DNA of 64,000 nucleotides from Silene latifolia (lineage: Eukaryota; Streptophyta; Magnoliopsida; Caryophyllales; Caryophyllaceae), in the NCBI RefSeq assembly GCF_048544455.1, contig NC_133531.1, positions 65,820,099 to 65,884,098 of the forward strand, given 5' to 3'. Under the pieces are notes generated by a model. That model was not told where the DNA came from, searched no databases, and saw nothing but the letters and a program-made list of their open reading frames with translations. This document shows positions 10,886 through 22,357 of this stretch, piece by piece. The stretch's first letter is position 1, and every line of letters begins with the position of its first letter. Both the position numbers and the translations under genes were made by a program.

Positions 10886-11868
10886 TGTTCTTCTCCTTAT
10901 TGAGAATATATCAACAACCAATGATTTGCTTGAATTCTTCTAGTATCCTCAAGCTTCAATGAATCCCAAATTGATTTAGGATTTTCGAAATTTGCTTATG
11001 ACCCTAAAAAATCGATTCAATCTTTAAGGATTTTGATGTTTGAATGGCTTTTTGTTGATAAAGGAGGGATTGAGGGTTTTGAATGTGTGTTTGTGTTTTG
11101 AAAGAATGAAATGAAATGGGAAAGGAGGATTTAAATCCTCTTGTTTTTGCAATTCATCAGTAGGAGACGAGCGGCTTTGGCACGGGACGCTCGGATTATA
11201 GTTCAGTCAGCATTAGATAATGAAACCCGTGTTGAGAAGAGCGTCTTCAGGAGGAGATGAGCGGATTCAAGCTTGAGACGAGCGGATTGATCTGGGGACA
11301 CTCGGATTCATAGTCAGAGTGAAATCCCAAATTTTGATGTAACCAGGACGAGCGGATTATCACTGAGACGAGCGTCTTTGAACTGAGACGAGCGGATTCT
11401 TGAAGAGATGCTCGGATTCATACCCAGTATAGAAATTTCCATTCAAGCTCTGCTAAGATGTGCGTCTTACTGTCAGGACGCTCAGATTTCATCCAAGATG
11501 AGCGGATGCCCATGGGGACGCTCGGATCATTCATGTACCTCACGGGTTCAGTTCCACCCATGGGTATTTTCATATCCCATGTCATTTCTTCTTCATTCCT
11601 TTGGTCTTCATTGTGGGTGCACTACGAAGGCTTGGATAGCCTAGGCAATTGTTATCCCCAGAGTATGTAAAAAAACTACACATCAAGAAACATTTATGTC
11701 CCTCCCTCACTTTCTCTCAAAATGATAATCTTGATCAAAATGTACAAATGTAAATCCAAAATTTGCCAAAAATGCAATACAAGAATAAAATGCGAGTTAA
11801 GGGGTTAGAATATTTACAAATGGTGGTTTTGGGAGGACTCCACCAAACTCTCATTCTTCGATGAGATG
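10886..11868 (-). other. Noncoding stretch of D with GACGAGCGGATT cluster
   Basis: No gene seen. From about 11160 to 11545 the + strand carries about a dozen variants of GACGAGCGGATT, GACGCTCGGATT and GAGCGTCTT. A TATA-like GATTTAAATCC lies at about 11128-11138, between the cluster and the ATHILA ORF. The same motif family clusters in the LTR of D. Confidence 0.7.
11160..11545. promoter_or_regulatory. GACGAGCGGATT / GACGCTCGGATT cluster upstream of the ATHILA ORF (D)
   Basis: Reiterated 10-12 bp GC-rich words in both orientations, 275-660 bp upstream of the ORF start. They match the words at 16094-16300 in the LTR of the same element. Confidence 0.55.
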
Positions 11869-12318
11869 TCAAGGGGGCATAGCCAAGATGTTGTTGATGT
11901 TGCTCAACACCTTGAAGAAGTAGTCAAAGGCTTGTTCATTGTCATTATAAAGATATTCAATAGACCTTTGCACATTGTGTTCTTCATGGTGGATACTTGA
12001 GTCAAGATGGTCACTAAAGCCTTGGTCCTGGGTCATAGAATTACCAACATAAGGATTGGATAATCCTTCAAACTCATCATCCCATAGACCACATACTTCA
12101 CTAGCTTGCTTCCCTATAGTACCATGAGTTGATGGAAACAACTCCTCTTTCTTGTTATCATGGCCAATGAGGCCTTCTTCTTCTCTTGTCATGATTGGTG
12201 GTGAGCTATTCAAGCTCTCATTATTGCAATTTCCTAGCTCTTTGGATGGAGCATCTTGAAGATTATCCTCTTTCTTCTTCCATATGGGTAGTAATTCTTT
12301 ACCCATAGCTTGTTCTTT
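11869..12318 (-). CDS. Unrecognised post-protease extension of D
   Basis: 145 codons in the same frame as the protease, after a TGA at 12319-12321, from ATG 12306. The product is acidic and Asn/Glu/Asp-rich, with no domain I recognise. It sits where the pol part of an autonomous Athila would begin. It could be the remnant of the gag-pol linker or a family-specific tail; a separate gene is unlikely. Confidence 0.45.
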   Translation of the reverse strand, partial: KEQAMGKELLPIWKKKEDNLQDAPSKELGNCNNESLNSSPPIMTREEEGLIGHDNKKEELFPSTHGTIGKQASEVCGLWDDEFEGLSNPYVGNSMTQDQGFSDHLDSSIHHEEHNVQRSIEYLYNDNEQAFDYFFKVLSNINNILAMPP

Positions 12319-12975
12319 TCATTGAGGTGCCAACTTCTTCCTAGCACTTTCTCGGCTATAATGATCAATCATGAAACATGGCTCATGTAAGCAGGGAGCT
12401 CTCCTTGTCTTGTCAAGGTTAAAAGTGATTGTTTCATCTCCCATTTCAAGTGTGAGCTCTCCATGTTTCACATCAATCACCGCTCCCGCGGTATGTAAGA
12501 AGGGTCTTCCTAAAATGATAGGAATGTTGGAATCTTCCTCCATGTCAACAATAACAAAGTCCACCGGGATGAAGAAATTTCCGATTCTTGCGGGCACATC
12601 CTCCCATACCCCTAAAGGTGTCTTCGTTGATCGATCCGCCATTTGAAGCGTGATATTGGTGAATTTGAGTTCTCCCATTCCTAGTCTTTTGCACACCGAG
12701 TACGGCATGACACTCACACTTGCCCCAAGGTCACATAAAGCTTTGTTGATTGTCGTGTCGCCAATGGTGCAAGGAATAGAGAAACTTCCCGGATCTTTGA
12801 GCTTTGGAGGTGAACTTCCTTATAGAATAGCACTACTCACCTTAGTTAACGCAATAGTCTCTAGCTTCCGGATGGATTTCTTCTTTGTAAGAATGTCTTT
12901 CATGTATTTCGCATAGGCCGGAACATGATTGATCAACTCCGTGAATGGAATTAAGACTTCTAAGTTCTTCACAAT
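12319..12975 (-). pseudogene. Protease region of D
   Basis: Continues the gag frame after TAG at 12976-12978, with a further TAA near 12823. Reads an aspartic-protease-like domain: LKDPGSFSIPCTIG, then CDLGASVSVMPYSV, LQMADRS, IGNFFIPVDF and ILGRPFLHT. The active-site word is D-L-G, not D-T-G; D-L-G is common in plant Athila copies, so it need not mean loss of function. It would cleave the gag polyprotein. Confidence 0.75.
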
Positions 12976-14763
12976 CTACATGAACTTTCCAAGTTGTTCA
13001 TCAAACTTAGGCTTAGCTTGACGACTTGGGAATGGAAGTCTAATCACAATATGCTCTTTCTCCTTAGCCTTCTCTTCATTCTTCTTCTTTGAAACATCTT
13101 GAATGGGTTCTTCTTCCTTAGAGTTTTCCACAACTCTTTCCTTGTCACTAGCCTCCACAATGTCTTCCTCAATTTTCTTCTTTGGCCCTTCATACCTTTT
13201 ACCACTCCTCAAATGGATGGCACTCACCGACTCATGTCTTGGGGGATTACTTTGAGGTGGTAATTGCCCCTTTTGTCTTTGAGAGCTAAAATATGCTAAT
13301 TGAGGCATTTGGGTTTCCAACATCTTTTTATGAGCTAGTATGTTGTTGATGGTGATATCTTTTGATTGGCTATCTTTTTCCATTTGAGTGAAAAATTCTT
13401 GTTGGTTCTTTTGCATTTGGAGAACCGCTTTTTGAACATCAAAGCCTTGGTCATTGGATTGATTGTATGGAGGTTTATTTTGATAACCTTGGCTTTGGTT
13501 GTAAAAGGGTCTTTGAGCTTGATTTCTCATTGGAGGTGGGGTGTATGTTGGTTGAGGGTTTTGAACATTTTGGCTTTTGTAAGAAATATTGGAATGGAAT
13601 TTGGTATTCTCATTGTAATAGTTGGAATAAGGGGTGCCACTCTTGTATGCTTGGAAAGCATTCACTTGTTCACTTGTTCTCCTACATTCACTTTGGTCAT
13701 GTCCCAAAGTTCCACAACTCTCACATACTCCACTTGGAATTGAGGATGATGCCACCATAGCATTAACATGTTGCTTGGGTGATTTGGAGGCCTCTTCAAG
13801 TTTAGCCATGGCCTTCTCAAACTTCAAATTAATGGTGTCAATGTGAACACTTAGTTGGGCACCCAATTGAGCAATGGAATCTACCTCATGCTTTCCTCCT
13901 CTAGTAGCCTTCCGAGGCCTACTATATTGCGAGTTATGGACCGCCATTTCTTCAATTTTGTTCCATGTTTGATTATCATCAACTTCCGTAAACATACCAT
14001 TGGATCCCATATTGAGAATGTTTCAGGAGTCTTCATATAGACCATTCCAAAATTGTTGCACACGGAACCACTCGCTAAGTCCATGGTGTGGACAAGATCG
14101 ACAAGTGTCCTTGAATCTCTCCCATGCTTTGTACAAAGATTCCTCGTCCCTTTGTTTTAACCCAGTGATTTGGGCTCTCAACATGTTAGTCTTTTCCGAA
14201 GGATAGAATTTCTTGTAGAAAGCAAGTGCCAATTTCTTCCAAGAATCAATACCAAGAGTAGCCTTGTCTAGGCTTTTGAACCATTGTTTCGTGGTACCAA
14301 TCAAAGAAAAAGGGAATAAGACCCATCGGATTTGGTCTTGAGTGACTCCGGTTTGAGAAATCGCATCACAATAGTCACAAAAATTCTCCATATGTGAGTG
14401 AGGGTCTTCACTAGGCATCCCTCCAAATTGACTTCTCTCAACTAATTGTATGAATGCGGATTTGGCAATGAAATTACCGGTTAAATGTTGGGGTGTAGGA
14501 GTACCATTTGGTAGGTTCTCTTCCGTTGGTACGAAATGTGATGAGAATTTAGGCATTATGGGTTGATTTTGTGGTGGGTTTTGTATTGGGTTGTCCTTTC
14601 CTTCTCTTGCAAAAAGGTTGGTAAACTCAATGTTATTTAGTTGAATGTCCACAATTTCTCCAATACTTCTTAAAGTACCTCTAGGAAGTCTTCTATTGTT
14701 GGTCAAAGTTATTTCAACTTCAAGATCAATGTGTAACAAGTTACCTTGTGATCTCCTAGACAT
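12976..14763 (-). pseudogene. gag of element D, one internal stop
   Basis: From ATG 14763 (MSRRSQGN) to TAG 12976, with one TGA at 14023-14025. The capsid part shows FIQLVERSQFGGMPSEDPHSH, W..LALAFYKKFYPSEKT and the RFKDTCRSCPHHG words. A zinc-knuckle-like CESCGTLGHDQSEC follows, and then a Gln/Asn/Pro-rich, Lys/Glu-rich tail. Diverged from A and B, it lacks their GRST palindrome linker. The product would form particles. Confidence 0.82.
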
Positions 14764-14879
14764 GCAAAATATCAAACAACTCGAAAACAATTAGAACAAC
14801 CTTGAGGAGATTGACTTCCCCAAGGTAAAGAAAGACACAACTAAAAACAATTAATGAAAATCAAATCAAGTTAACACCG

Positions 14880-14897
14880 TCCCCGACAACGGCGCCA
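14880..14897 (-). other. Primer binding site of D
   Basis: On the - strand TGGCGCCGTTGTCGGGGA, tRNA-Asp type with one mismatch, 4 bp from the LTR. Confidence 0.85.
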
Positions 14898-14901
14898 TTT
14901 T

Positions 14902-16624
14902 TGGTGTCGGTTAAAACTCGTCGTCAAATGCTACCTAACCAAAACAATATTTATAACTTCACAAATTACTCTTAGCAAAGAGGTAAGTAAAGGTCGGATC
15001 CCAAGGGACGGGTATTGATGTAGGATTTTCAATTGCAAATGGTTGTGTCTTAGGGTGTCACAATTTGGGTTGAGATAGGAGATCAACTAAACTAATCAAC
15101 AATATAAAAGCAAGGTAATAAAAACGAGCAAGGTGATTAAAATGAGATGTAAACAATTGATTAAAAGCACTAGGTTGTCATGGGTTCATAGGGGATTCAT
15201 GGTAGTTGATCATACAAACATGTTATCTACTAGATGCAAGCACTTATTGTTGTGATGGGATCGAGTTGGTGTATAAGCTTATAATCCCTAAGATGGTTTA
15301 GGTCCCGGAGCCGAATCGATTAGATTGTATAACACCTACAAGTCGACTTAGTCCTTCCTATCCAACTATATGCATGGTCTAATGAGACTCGAGTTGGTGT
15401 ATAAGCTTACAAGTCTCATTGAAAAGATAAGTGATGGGTAAAAAAAATGCAAGGATTCATAGGCTCGCATATCATCAAGCATAACATGTGCATAGGTTGA
15501 AATCACAACAAGCAAGCAAATTAATTATGAAAACATATTAGATTAAGCATGAATCAATCCCCATGTTGGTTTCCCCTAATTCCCCATTAACCCTAGTTAA
15601 GGAAACTACTCACTCATTATCAAGTTTAATATGCTAACAAGGTTGTCAATCATACTAGCAAAGCAAAACATGATGAATAAATGAAAATGATTAAAAATAA
15701 TTAACAAGGTTAAGAGAGATTTATACCTATGAAGATGATTCCAAATAATAAAGCAAAGAATAATATATAGAAGTACTTGATGATTGATGAAAGGTTGTCA
15801 ATCCTCTTAATAAACCCAAATAATCTTCTAATTACCCAAAATAAATGAAGAACAATATAAAAATTAAGGAAAGATTAAGTATTGAGATATGTATTAAGAC
15901 TAGATTAAAAGTTGATTACAAGATTAAAGAATGATTAGAACTTGATTAAGAAAGTATTAAGAGAGCCTCCTAATCTAAGTAGTACAATGAAGTATTTATA
16001 CTAAAGATTAGGTACAAGGATTAGGGTTACTAAGGGCTTAAATGACTATTATGTCCTTAAGAAAAGTTGAGAAAATGCTCCTATCGAAGGAAATGAGCAT
16101 CTTCGATTTGCTAGTCTTGGCACGATCCGTGCGTCTTGGGAAGTGGCACAGGCTCTCTGGACTGTGATCCGAGCGGATCGTCTGGAAGATGCTTGGATCC
16201 TCTTGCTGCAAGATGAGCGTCTTGGCTACGGGAAGCTCAGATGGCGGTGATTAGAGACGCTCGGATCGTCTATGATCCGCTCGGATCCCACGGCAGACTG
16301 CTTCTCTTCTTTTCTTCTTTCATAATCCGCAAGGATCATTTCGGGGATGCAAGGATCCTTTTGTCATTGCCCATTTCACTTTATTATCTACATAGGCCTT
16401 CTAGTATCATTTTATCTTTGATGCTTGGTCATTTGATGCAATCAATTTAGCTTCATTTCGCCATGTAAATGCAAGGTTAGCCCTCCTTTCCTACCAAAGA
16501 GACAAAACCTCAAAGAATATGCAAAATGGGAAACTAAAGATACTAAATGACCCAATTATGCACTATAAAGCATAGGAACGAGGTTAATTCAGGGACTAAA
16601 TATGTTCAAATATGAGTCACATCA
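14902..16624 (-). repeat. 5' LTR of element D (1723 bp)
   Basis: Bounded by TGGTGTCGG and CACATCA on the + strand. TATA box (TATAAATAC on the - strand) at 15992-16000; GC-rich motif cluster at 16094-16300. The right end is followed by + strand Athila sequence of E. Confidence 0.85.
16094..16300. promoter_or_regulatory. GAGCGTCTT / GCTCGGATC cluster in LTR of D
   Basis: Several copies in both orientations (for example GATCCGAGCGGATC, GATGAGCGTCTTG, GACGCTCGGATCGTC), ending about 95 bp upstream of the TATA box on the - strand. Confidence 0.6.
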
Positions 16625-16854
16625 CATATACTTGCTTACCCTTTGCCTCATGAGAGAAGAGTGACCCGTGAGTGTCCATTTTTAAAGGTCTTGCAAGGTC
16701 GACAGTTCAGCTTTATTATAAACATCTTACAACTCGTTTGCATTTGACAGTTTTTGCTATAAGTGTTAGTTTTCTTGCATAAAATTGGTTTAAGTGGACT
16801 ATTTGTAGCTAGCTTTGAGTTTTTATTCCGTTCTGTTAGTTAGTTGCATATAGT

Positions 16855-16872
16855 TTGCTTGGGGACAAGCAA
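16855..16872 (+). other. Pre-PPT hairpin, element E
   Basis: TTGCTTGGGGACAAGCAA, identical to that of A, followed by the polypurine tract GGTTTGGTTTGGGAGAT. Confidence 0.8.
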
Positions 16873-16891
16873 AGGTTTGGTTTGGGAGATT

Positions 16892-18378
16892 TGATGCGTG
16901 CATTTTATATATTCTTTTTAAGTTTTATTTGCATGCATTTCTATGCAATTCCCATAGTTTTAGGCTACGAAATGCCCCGAATAGTCTACTTTGGTTCGTT
17001 TATCTTTAATTGCAAGAATGGACCAGAAAGAAGCAGAATTGAGCCTTTTACTGTCTCTTTAGGTCGCATTTAGGATATGGAAGAATTAGAGCGGGAATAC
17101 TACTGTCTTGGGATGCGTGAAGTCGTCTTGGAAGCTAAATCAAACGTCCGATGGTCGATTCAGTGGCAGACAACTCGATCGAGAGCTTTTGATGGCTTAG
17201 TTCCTCGATCGAGTACTTTTAGATGCTGAAGAACCCTCGATCGAACTCCTGCTATGTTTGATCGAGATGTGGCTAATTAGTGTTCCTTAAGGAGTAGTTT
17301 TTATACTCGATCGAGAGGTTTCTGCTGGAAGTTGGTCGATCAAGGAGTTTGGAAGTGCTCGATCGACCAGGTTGTTATCTGACGCGAGATTTTCTTGCGT
17401 GAACTTGTTTACTTAATATCTTAAATTAATTATTTAGGTTAATAAAATATCTTTTCTATAAATAGAAGAGAGTTAAATAGGTTTAGGTATCTTTTAATCT
17501 TTAATCTGTCATTAATTTCTGAACTCTTGAATCATTCAGTTCGACGTTGCCTTTTAATTTCCGGATCTCAACTTGTGTAATTCTTTACTCTCTTTTATTC
17601 AAAGTATTATTTATCTTTTGCATTAATTCTTGTTCTTTAATTGATGTTAGGTATTAGAATTGTTATTTGGTTTATGCAATTTCCCATTAATCATCTTTAT
17701 ACCATGTTTAGTATCGTTTTATTCATCGTTATTGTTTTATTTATCGTTATGAGTAGCTAAGTTGTTTATTGCTAGGATTAGGGGAGCCATGATGGTAAAA
17801 CAATGCTGCTTTAATTATTTTAGGAGGTTTTTGTTGTGAGAATTGTTTTATAGCAATATAACAGTGATTACTTGGTTGAGTGCACGCAACTAATCTAATT
17901 AATCCAGTTAAATTCAAATCTAGATCGGAAGATTGGAATGAATAGACCTGTTATGAACAATAGACTACCCTAATCAGAGCGGAAGCTATTTAGGAAGAAT
18001 CTAGGGCGGATAGCGGACCGGAAAAACCTTTCCACTACCATTCTCATATCAGACCGATTGACCTTGCCTTTAGCTGATTTGTGTAATATCATGGTGAACC
18101 GACATCCTGACATCTTTCTCTCTATTTGATCAATCTCTATTTCATCCTTGCTATTTTTTATTGTTGTTTCTTTTATTGTTTTTAATTCAGTTCATTAGTT
18201 TAGTTAAAACAAACAAATCAACCCCCCCCCCCCCACACACACATTTTGTGACCGTAGACAAACTAAATAACAAGTAGATAGTGACCGCCTCCTTGTGGAG
18301 TACGATACCCGACTAACCTCCGCTACATAAGTTAGAGCTGGTTAGGTTTATTTTTGATAGGTTGCGATAGCCGTGTCA
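16892..18378 (+). repeat. 3' LTR of element E (1487 bp)
   Basis: Starts TGATGCGTGC after the polypurine tract and ends AGCCGTGTCA. CTCGATCGAG-type words cluster at 17152-17369; the TATA box TATAAATAG is at 17457-17465. A C-run of about 15 lies near 18221. Confidence 0.85.
17152..17369 (+). promoter_or_regulatory. CTCGATCGAG cluster upstream of the TATA box (E)
   Basis: Six or more CTCGATCGAG / GGTCGATC words, the last ending about 88 bp before the TATA box at 17457. Related to, but distinct from, the GGTCGATCGACC of A and B. Confidence 0.6.
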
Positions 18379-19280
18379 GACTATATAAGCTCTTGAAAAC
18401 CTTCTATTAGGTTATCTCTTCTTCTACTGAAAAACATTATTACGTTACTTTCTTCTCTAAAACTTTTTAGATCTAGACACTTTGCAATTTCTCTCTTCAT
18501 CCTTTGCAACTCGGATTGTTGGTAATTGAATTCAATCTTTATTTATTTTTCTCTACTTTGCTTATTCTCTATTTTCTCCCTTATTAGTATTAATTCTATG
18601 TTTAATTCCTTTTGTCCCTTTCTCTACATGAATTCTCTTTTAATTTCTTTAATTGTTATTGAATTTCTTATTTTCATTATGAGTAGCTAATTTCCCCCTT
18701 GCTAGGATTATGAGAGCCATGGATTTATGACGGTCTTATATTAGGTTATGATTCTGGCATAGTTATTGTTTTTGTATTGTTAATTGTAGCAAATAATTGT
18801 GATTAATTGGTTAAGTGCACGTAACTACTTAATTTAACCGGTAAAATCCAACCTAAGATCGAAAGCCTGGTGAGAGTTAGACCTGCTACAAACAATAGAG
18901 TGCCCTAATAAGTTGCGAGAGCCCATTAGAAGCATTCTAGGGCGAAAAGCGGACCGAGAGGACCTTTTTATTACCCTGGAGACTGTGTTATGACTGACCC
19001 TTGACCTTAGACTTGACTGTTGCATTTTCCATGGTGAACCGAATTACTAGCTCTTTGTCTTATTATATTTAAACTCAGTTCCTCGCTCTTTAATCCTCTT
19101 TCTCTACAACTTTTAGTTTAGTAAAACAAAACGAACAAACACCATTTGCTTACTTAGACAGACTTAATTTGACAAGTAGAATGTTAAAATCCTCCATGTG
19201 GATACGATCCTGACTTCCCTATAGCTATATTAGTTAGAGACCAGGTGGTTTGTTTTTGATAGGTTGCGACAGCCGTATCA
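18379..19280 (+). repeat. LTR fragment of element F
   Basis: Resembles the second half of LTR E: the same blocks around the GAGTAGCTAA word, the GGACCGAGAGG block, and the terminal TTGATAGGTTGCGACAGCCGTATCA. It begins with TATATAAG at the E insertion, so the U3 part is left of E. No primer site follows, so it is a 3' or solo LTR. Confidence 0.75.
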
Positions 19281-19544
19281 GGCTTCGAGCGGTCTCCTTT
19301 GAGCGTGCCGCTAATTTTATTGTCTTAGCCTTTAACGTTATAATTAGACTTCATTTTATTTAATTTAGGTTTGTAGAATTGAGATTGTTATTTGAATCCC
19401 CGAATATGTAATAAATTCATTTAACTATAAACTTATCTATTTTAAATGCTTTTATTTCGATTGTTCGCACTACTACCTTGGGAAACCAAGTTGTGTAGAA
19501 CGCTCATTAACTAGGATGGCCTTGAGGAAGGTCTCCCAATTAAT
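19281..19544. other. Unassigned AT-rich DNA
   Basis: About 260 bp after the LTR of F without a recognisable feature. Confidence 0.4.
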
Positions 19545-19830
19545 GAGGAGGTTACAGAATATTTTGGAGGTTCTGAAAGGGCTTGGAATATGAAACTTTT
19601 GCATATTTTTTTCGCTTCTGACTGAATTCGGATCCTTTCTCGGATTATTGAAGGCAAGGCTAATAACAACAAGAACGATCGTGGATGACATTCTATAATT
19701 AGCTAAGGTTTTTCATTATGTTAGTTTCTCTTTTATTGTAAGATCTTGTAATGTTAATGCTCATAATGTAGCATATATGTCTAGAGGTTGAGTATCTTTT
19801 TTTTCATCTTGTCAAAAAAAATAGCATGAT
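19545..19830 (+). pseudogene. LINE-type RNase H relic with 3' tail
   Basis: In one + frame with stops: RAWNMKLL..FASD, then IRILSRIIEGK, LAKVFHYVSFSFIVRSCNVNAHNVAYMS. This follows the C-terminal RNase H pattern of plant non-LTR retrotransposons (ESDC...VN.I, then VSF..V.R..N..AH.LA). Downstream come a T run and an A run near 19800-19825, as at a LINE 3' end. Several stops are present, so it is dead. The call rests on motif spacing, not on a search. Confidence 0.5.
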
Positions 19831-19964
19831 AAATTTCTCAAACGATTAGAAAACAATCAATTATGACATACATAATAGAATGAAAGGTAAACAAAAATCA
19901 GACCAGAGTAATTTAGCTCTGTTTTGTAAAATCGTATTGATAACGTGTTATAGAACAAGAAAAA

Positions 19965-20010
19965 CTAGTATTGGTGCCCGGCCCCACCCGGGCTAGCTTT
20001 ATTTATCATA
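19965..20010 (-). mobile_element. Helitron 3' terminus
   Basis: On the - strand: GCCCGGGTGGGGCCGGGC hairpin, then ACCAATACTAG and T. A GC hairpin about 10 nt before CTAG at an A/T junction is the Helitron 3' signature. The matching 5' end was not found. Confidence 0.5.
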
Positions 20011-20273
20011 AATATTCATTTTTAATTAAATAAAACTACTTTAAAGGTGCATAACTCATAAATTTATCTTAATATATTTTTCTATGACATATCTTAAATT
20101 TAAGATGAAATAAATTATAAGACAAATTTACTACTTTCGTTATTAATATTTTACTTAAATTGATTGGTTAATTAATTGTTCATATACTTTCTTTTGCTGT
20201 TAGTATTGTTACTTTTATTACATTCGTTATTACTATTGTTTCTTTCAATACTCCCGCCGTAATTATTACGTAA
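20011..20273. other. AT-rich DNA, possibly Helitron body
   Basis: No gene or repeat recognised. Confidence 0.3.
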
Positions 20274-21919
20274 TGATAGGCTTGTCACGCACCTAATCAA
20301 AGATAAAATTCCTTTAACACAAATGAATGTAGTACAAGGGGTCGAACACAAGGAGACGGGAATTGCGTTATGAAATGCTATTAATAAAATTCTATCAAGG
20401 TCAATTACGATTGGTTGTTTGATTGGTTTGATAACTAGTAAATAAAATGATGTAAAATATATGATAAAAGAGTTTAGGGGAGTCGGGTCACACATGTAAT
20501 TGTATATATATGTTTATGTTAAACTCGGAATAAATAATATTGTTAATTATTTAGGTCTTATGACAACCACTTCTCGGCCTTATTGTCAACCATAGGTCGG
20601 GTCCTAGAGAACTCTCGTTATGACTAGGTCGTCCTACTAACACATGTTTAGTCTAATTCGATTCCGTGCCTCTCGACTTATAGAACGAATTAACAAACTT
20701 AGTCAATGATTAAGGCCACTAAACAAAGATTAATCAAAATAATGCAAACATGTGATAGAAACAATTAAACAGTATTACATCAACCTAATTCAACATTTAC
20801 AAATATTAATCATGCATGGCTTCTCTATTCCTTAGACATATGAAACTACTCACTCATAATGGAAATAAAACTATTGTTATATGAATTAATAAACATGATT
20901 ATAATGTAAATATAACTAAATGAAATTATAAGAATTATTAATAAACTAAATAGAAATAACATACTCTATGAATTAGTGAAATAATAAAGATGAGAAATGT
21001 AATTTGAAATGCTAATGATAAACTAGTGATGATAACTTGATAGTAAAATATAATAACAAACTATATTGTAATGCTAATAACAATGACAAAAACTATGAAA
21101 TAGTTATAATGAAGAATACATTAACGAAATGAACAAGAATCGAAATTACCATAAAAAAGAACTTGAAACTTGAATAAGAATAACTTGAATAACAAACCCA
21201 AATGACTTTGAATGGAAAGATTGTATTATAAAGAACCAAATGCTTAACAAAATATAAATTGTTTAACAAAATAAATGCTTAACCAAATGTAAACTAGTGA
21301 AAACTAGAGAGAATTTGTGCTTAAGGCTATATGAAAGGTGTAAGAGAGTGTAAAAAGATATCCTACAATGACGGATTACCCCTATTTATAGTAAAATAGG
21401 GGCATAACGTAAAGTCTATAGAACAAGGCAGCCCCGATTGGGGCCTGGCCACCGCGATCAGGGTCGTAGGTATCCGGTTAAATTCTCTTAAATCTTGATT
21501 AATTGCTCCAAGGGATCCAAAGTTCATGTTTAATGCCCCTTAATACACCCAGTTAATTGCACATTTGGGCATCCTAAGAGCATCTCCAAGCTTGACTTTT
21601 CCATTTGCTTGACTTGGACTTTTGCTTGGGCCAAATTCATTTCTTCATTAACTCAGGCTCCATACTTCTTACTCGGGCTTGGAAATTACCAAAACACCCT
21701 TCCACGGTCATGCTTAGTCTTTTAGCCTCGTGAACTCGTGTGCTTGATACTTTGACGGGAAGAAGCTACTAAAAGCTTAATTTCCTACAAAACATAATGA
21801 AAACAAGCAAATACAACTAGAAAATGGAATTAGCTAATTAAATTACTAACATTAGTGAAAATGACATGTAAAATAGAGCTAAAATAGGGGGTAAAATCAT
21901 ATATAAAATGGACACATCA
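20274..21919 (-). repeat. LTR G (1646 bp), truncated Athila-like element
   Basis: Starts TGATAGGCTTG and ends GGACACATCA on the + strand. Right of it lies a polypurine tract in reverse (AACTCCCCCAAGC) and the hairpin TTGCTTGTCCCCAAGCAA, so this is the 3' LTR of a - strand element. The TATA box is at 21382-21390. The interior beyond about 21960 is missing. Confidence 0.75.
21427..21465. promoter_or_regulatory. GC-rich palindromic patch upstream of the TATA box (G)
   Basis: Contains GCCCCGATTGGGGC and CCGCGATCAGGG in an otherwise AT-rich LTR, 37-75 bp before TATAAATAG on the - strand. Confidence 0.5.
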
Positions 21920-21939
21920 AACTCCCCCAAGCTAAACTC

Positions 21940-21957
21940 TTGCTTGTCCCCAAGCAA
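21940..21957 (-). other. Pre-PPT hairpin, element G
   Basis: TTGCTTGTCCCCAAGCAA on the + strand, the same 7-bp stem as in A, B and E, next to the polypurine tract. Confidence 0.75.
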
Positions 21958-21974
21958 AAAACCATATCCCATCA

Positions 21975-22085
21975 AATGTTGTGGATGCGCCATGTGTCAA
22001 CCAGCCTTAAATACACGTATTAATTACAGCTGAACATTAAATATAAACATAATAAATGCGGTATAAATCTCAGCAAAATATTAAT
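21975..22085 (+). repeat. Direct repeat, left copy
   Basis: About 100 bp (GTGGATGCGCCATG... to TATAAATCTCAGCAAAATA) recurring at 23655-23752 with several differences. Confidence 0.6.
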
Positions 22086-22117
22086 TATAGTTTAATAAAT
22101 TATATTATAAAATTATA

Positions 22118-22355
22118 CTCCCTCCATTATTTTATATATGACGTTTTCGTTTTACGAGGTAAGCCTTTGACTTTCAATTATATAAAAATATAGTCTAGAA
22201 AAAATTATGAAACTTATATCATTAGATTCGTCATAAAATTTGTTTTCAAAAGAGTATACATATCATATTATTGACTTATATATTTTGAGAGATATTGAAG
22301 AGAGAAGCGAGTGTCCCTAAAAGTGAGAATGACATATATAAAATAATGGAGGGAG
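22118..22355. mobile_element. Stowaway-type MITE (238 bp)
   Basis: Terminal inverted repeats CTCCCTCCATTATTTTATAT / ATATAAAATAATGGAGGGAG flanked by TA on both sides. No coding capacity; mobilised by Tc1/mariner transposases. Confidence 0.9.
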
Positions 22356-22357
22356 TA

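Larger units (their letters stand above)
10348..16624 (-). mobile_element. Element D: Athila-type gypsy, gag-pro plus env-position ORF
   Basis: On the - strand: 5' LTR (16624-14902), tRNA-Asp primer site with one mismatch, gag, protease, a C-terminal extension, a noncoding stretch with a GACGAGCGGATT cluster, then an ATHILA ORF cut by C at 10347. Protease and env-position ORF are only about 1.4 kb apart with no reverse transcriptase, RNase H or integrase between. D is inserted into element E, whose 3' region resumes at 16625. Confidence 0.85.
16625..18378 (+). mobile_element. Element E: Athila-type gypsy, 3' end only
   Basis: Left of D the rest of E is outside the window. Visible: 267 bp of 3' untranslated DNA, including the conserved block GAGAGAAGAGTGACCCGTGAGTGTCC, the pre-PPT hairpin, the polypurine tract and a complete 3' LTR. 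No coding sequence remains. E itself interrupts an LTR of F at 18378/18379. Confidence 0.82.

Noticed and set aside
18221..18235. C-run as an assembly gap or junction
   Set aside because: Matches the C-run before the LTR end in related elements (for example 6411-6419), so it belongs to the LTR.
20172..20495. 107-codon - strand ORF
   Set aside because: Crosses the start of LTR G, low complexity, no family.
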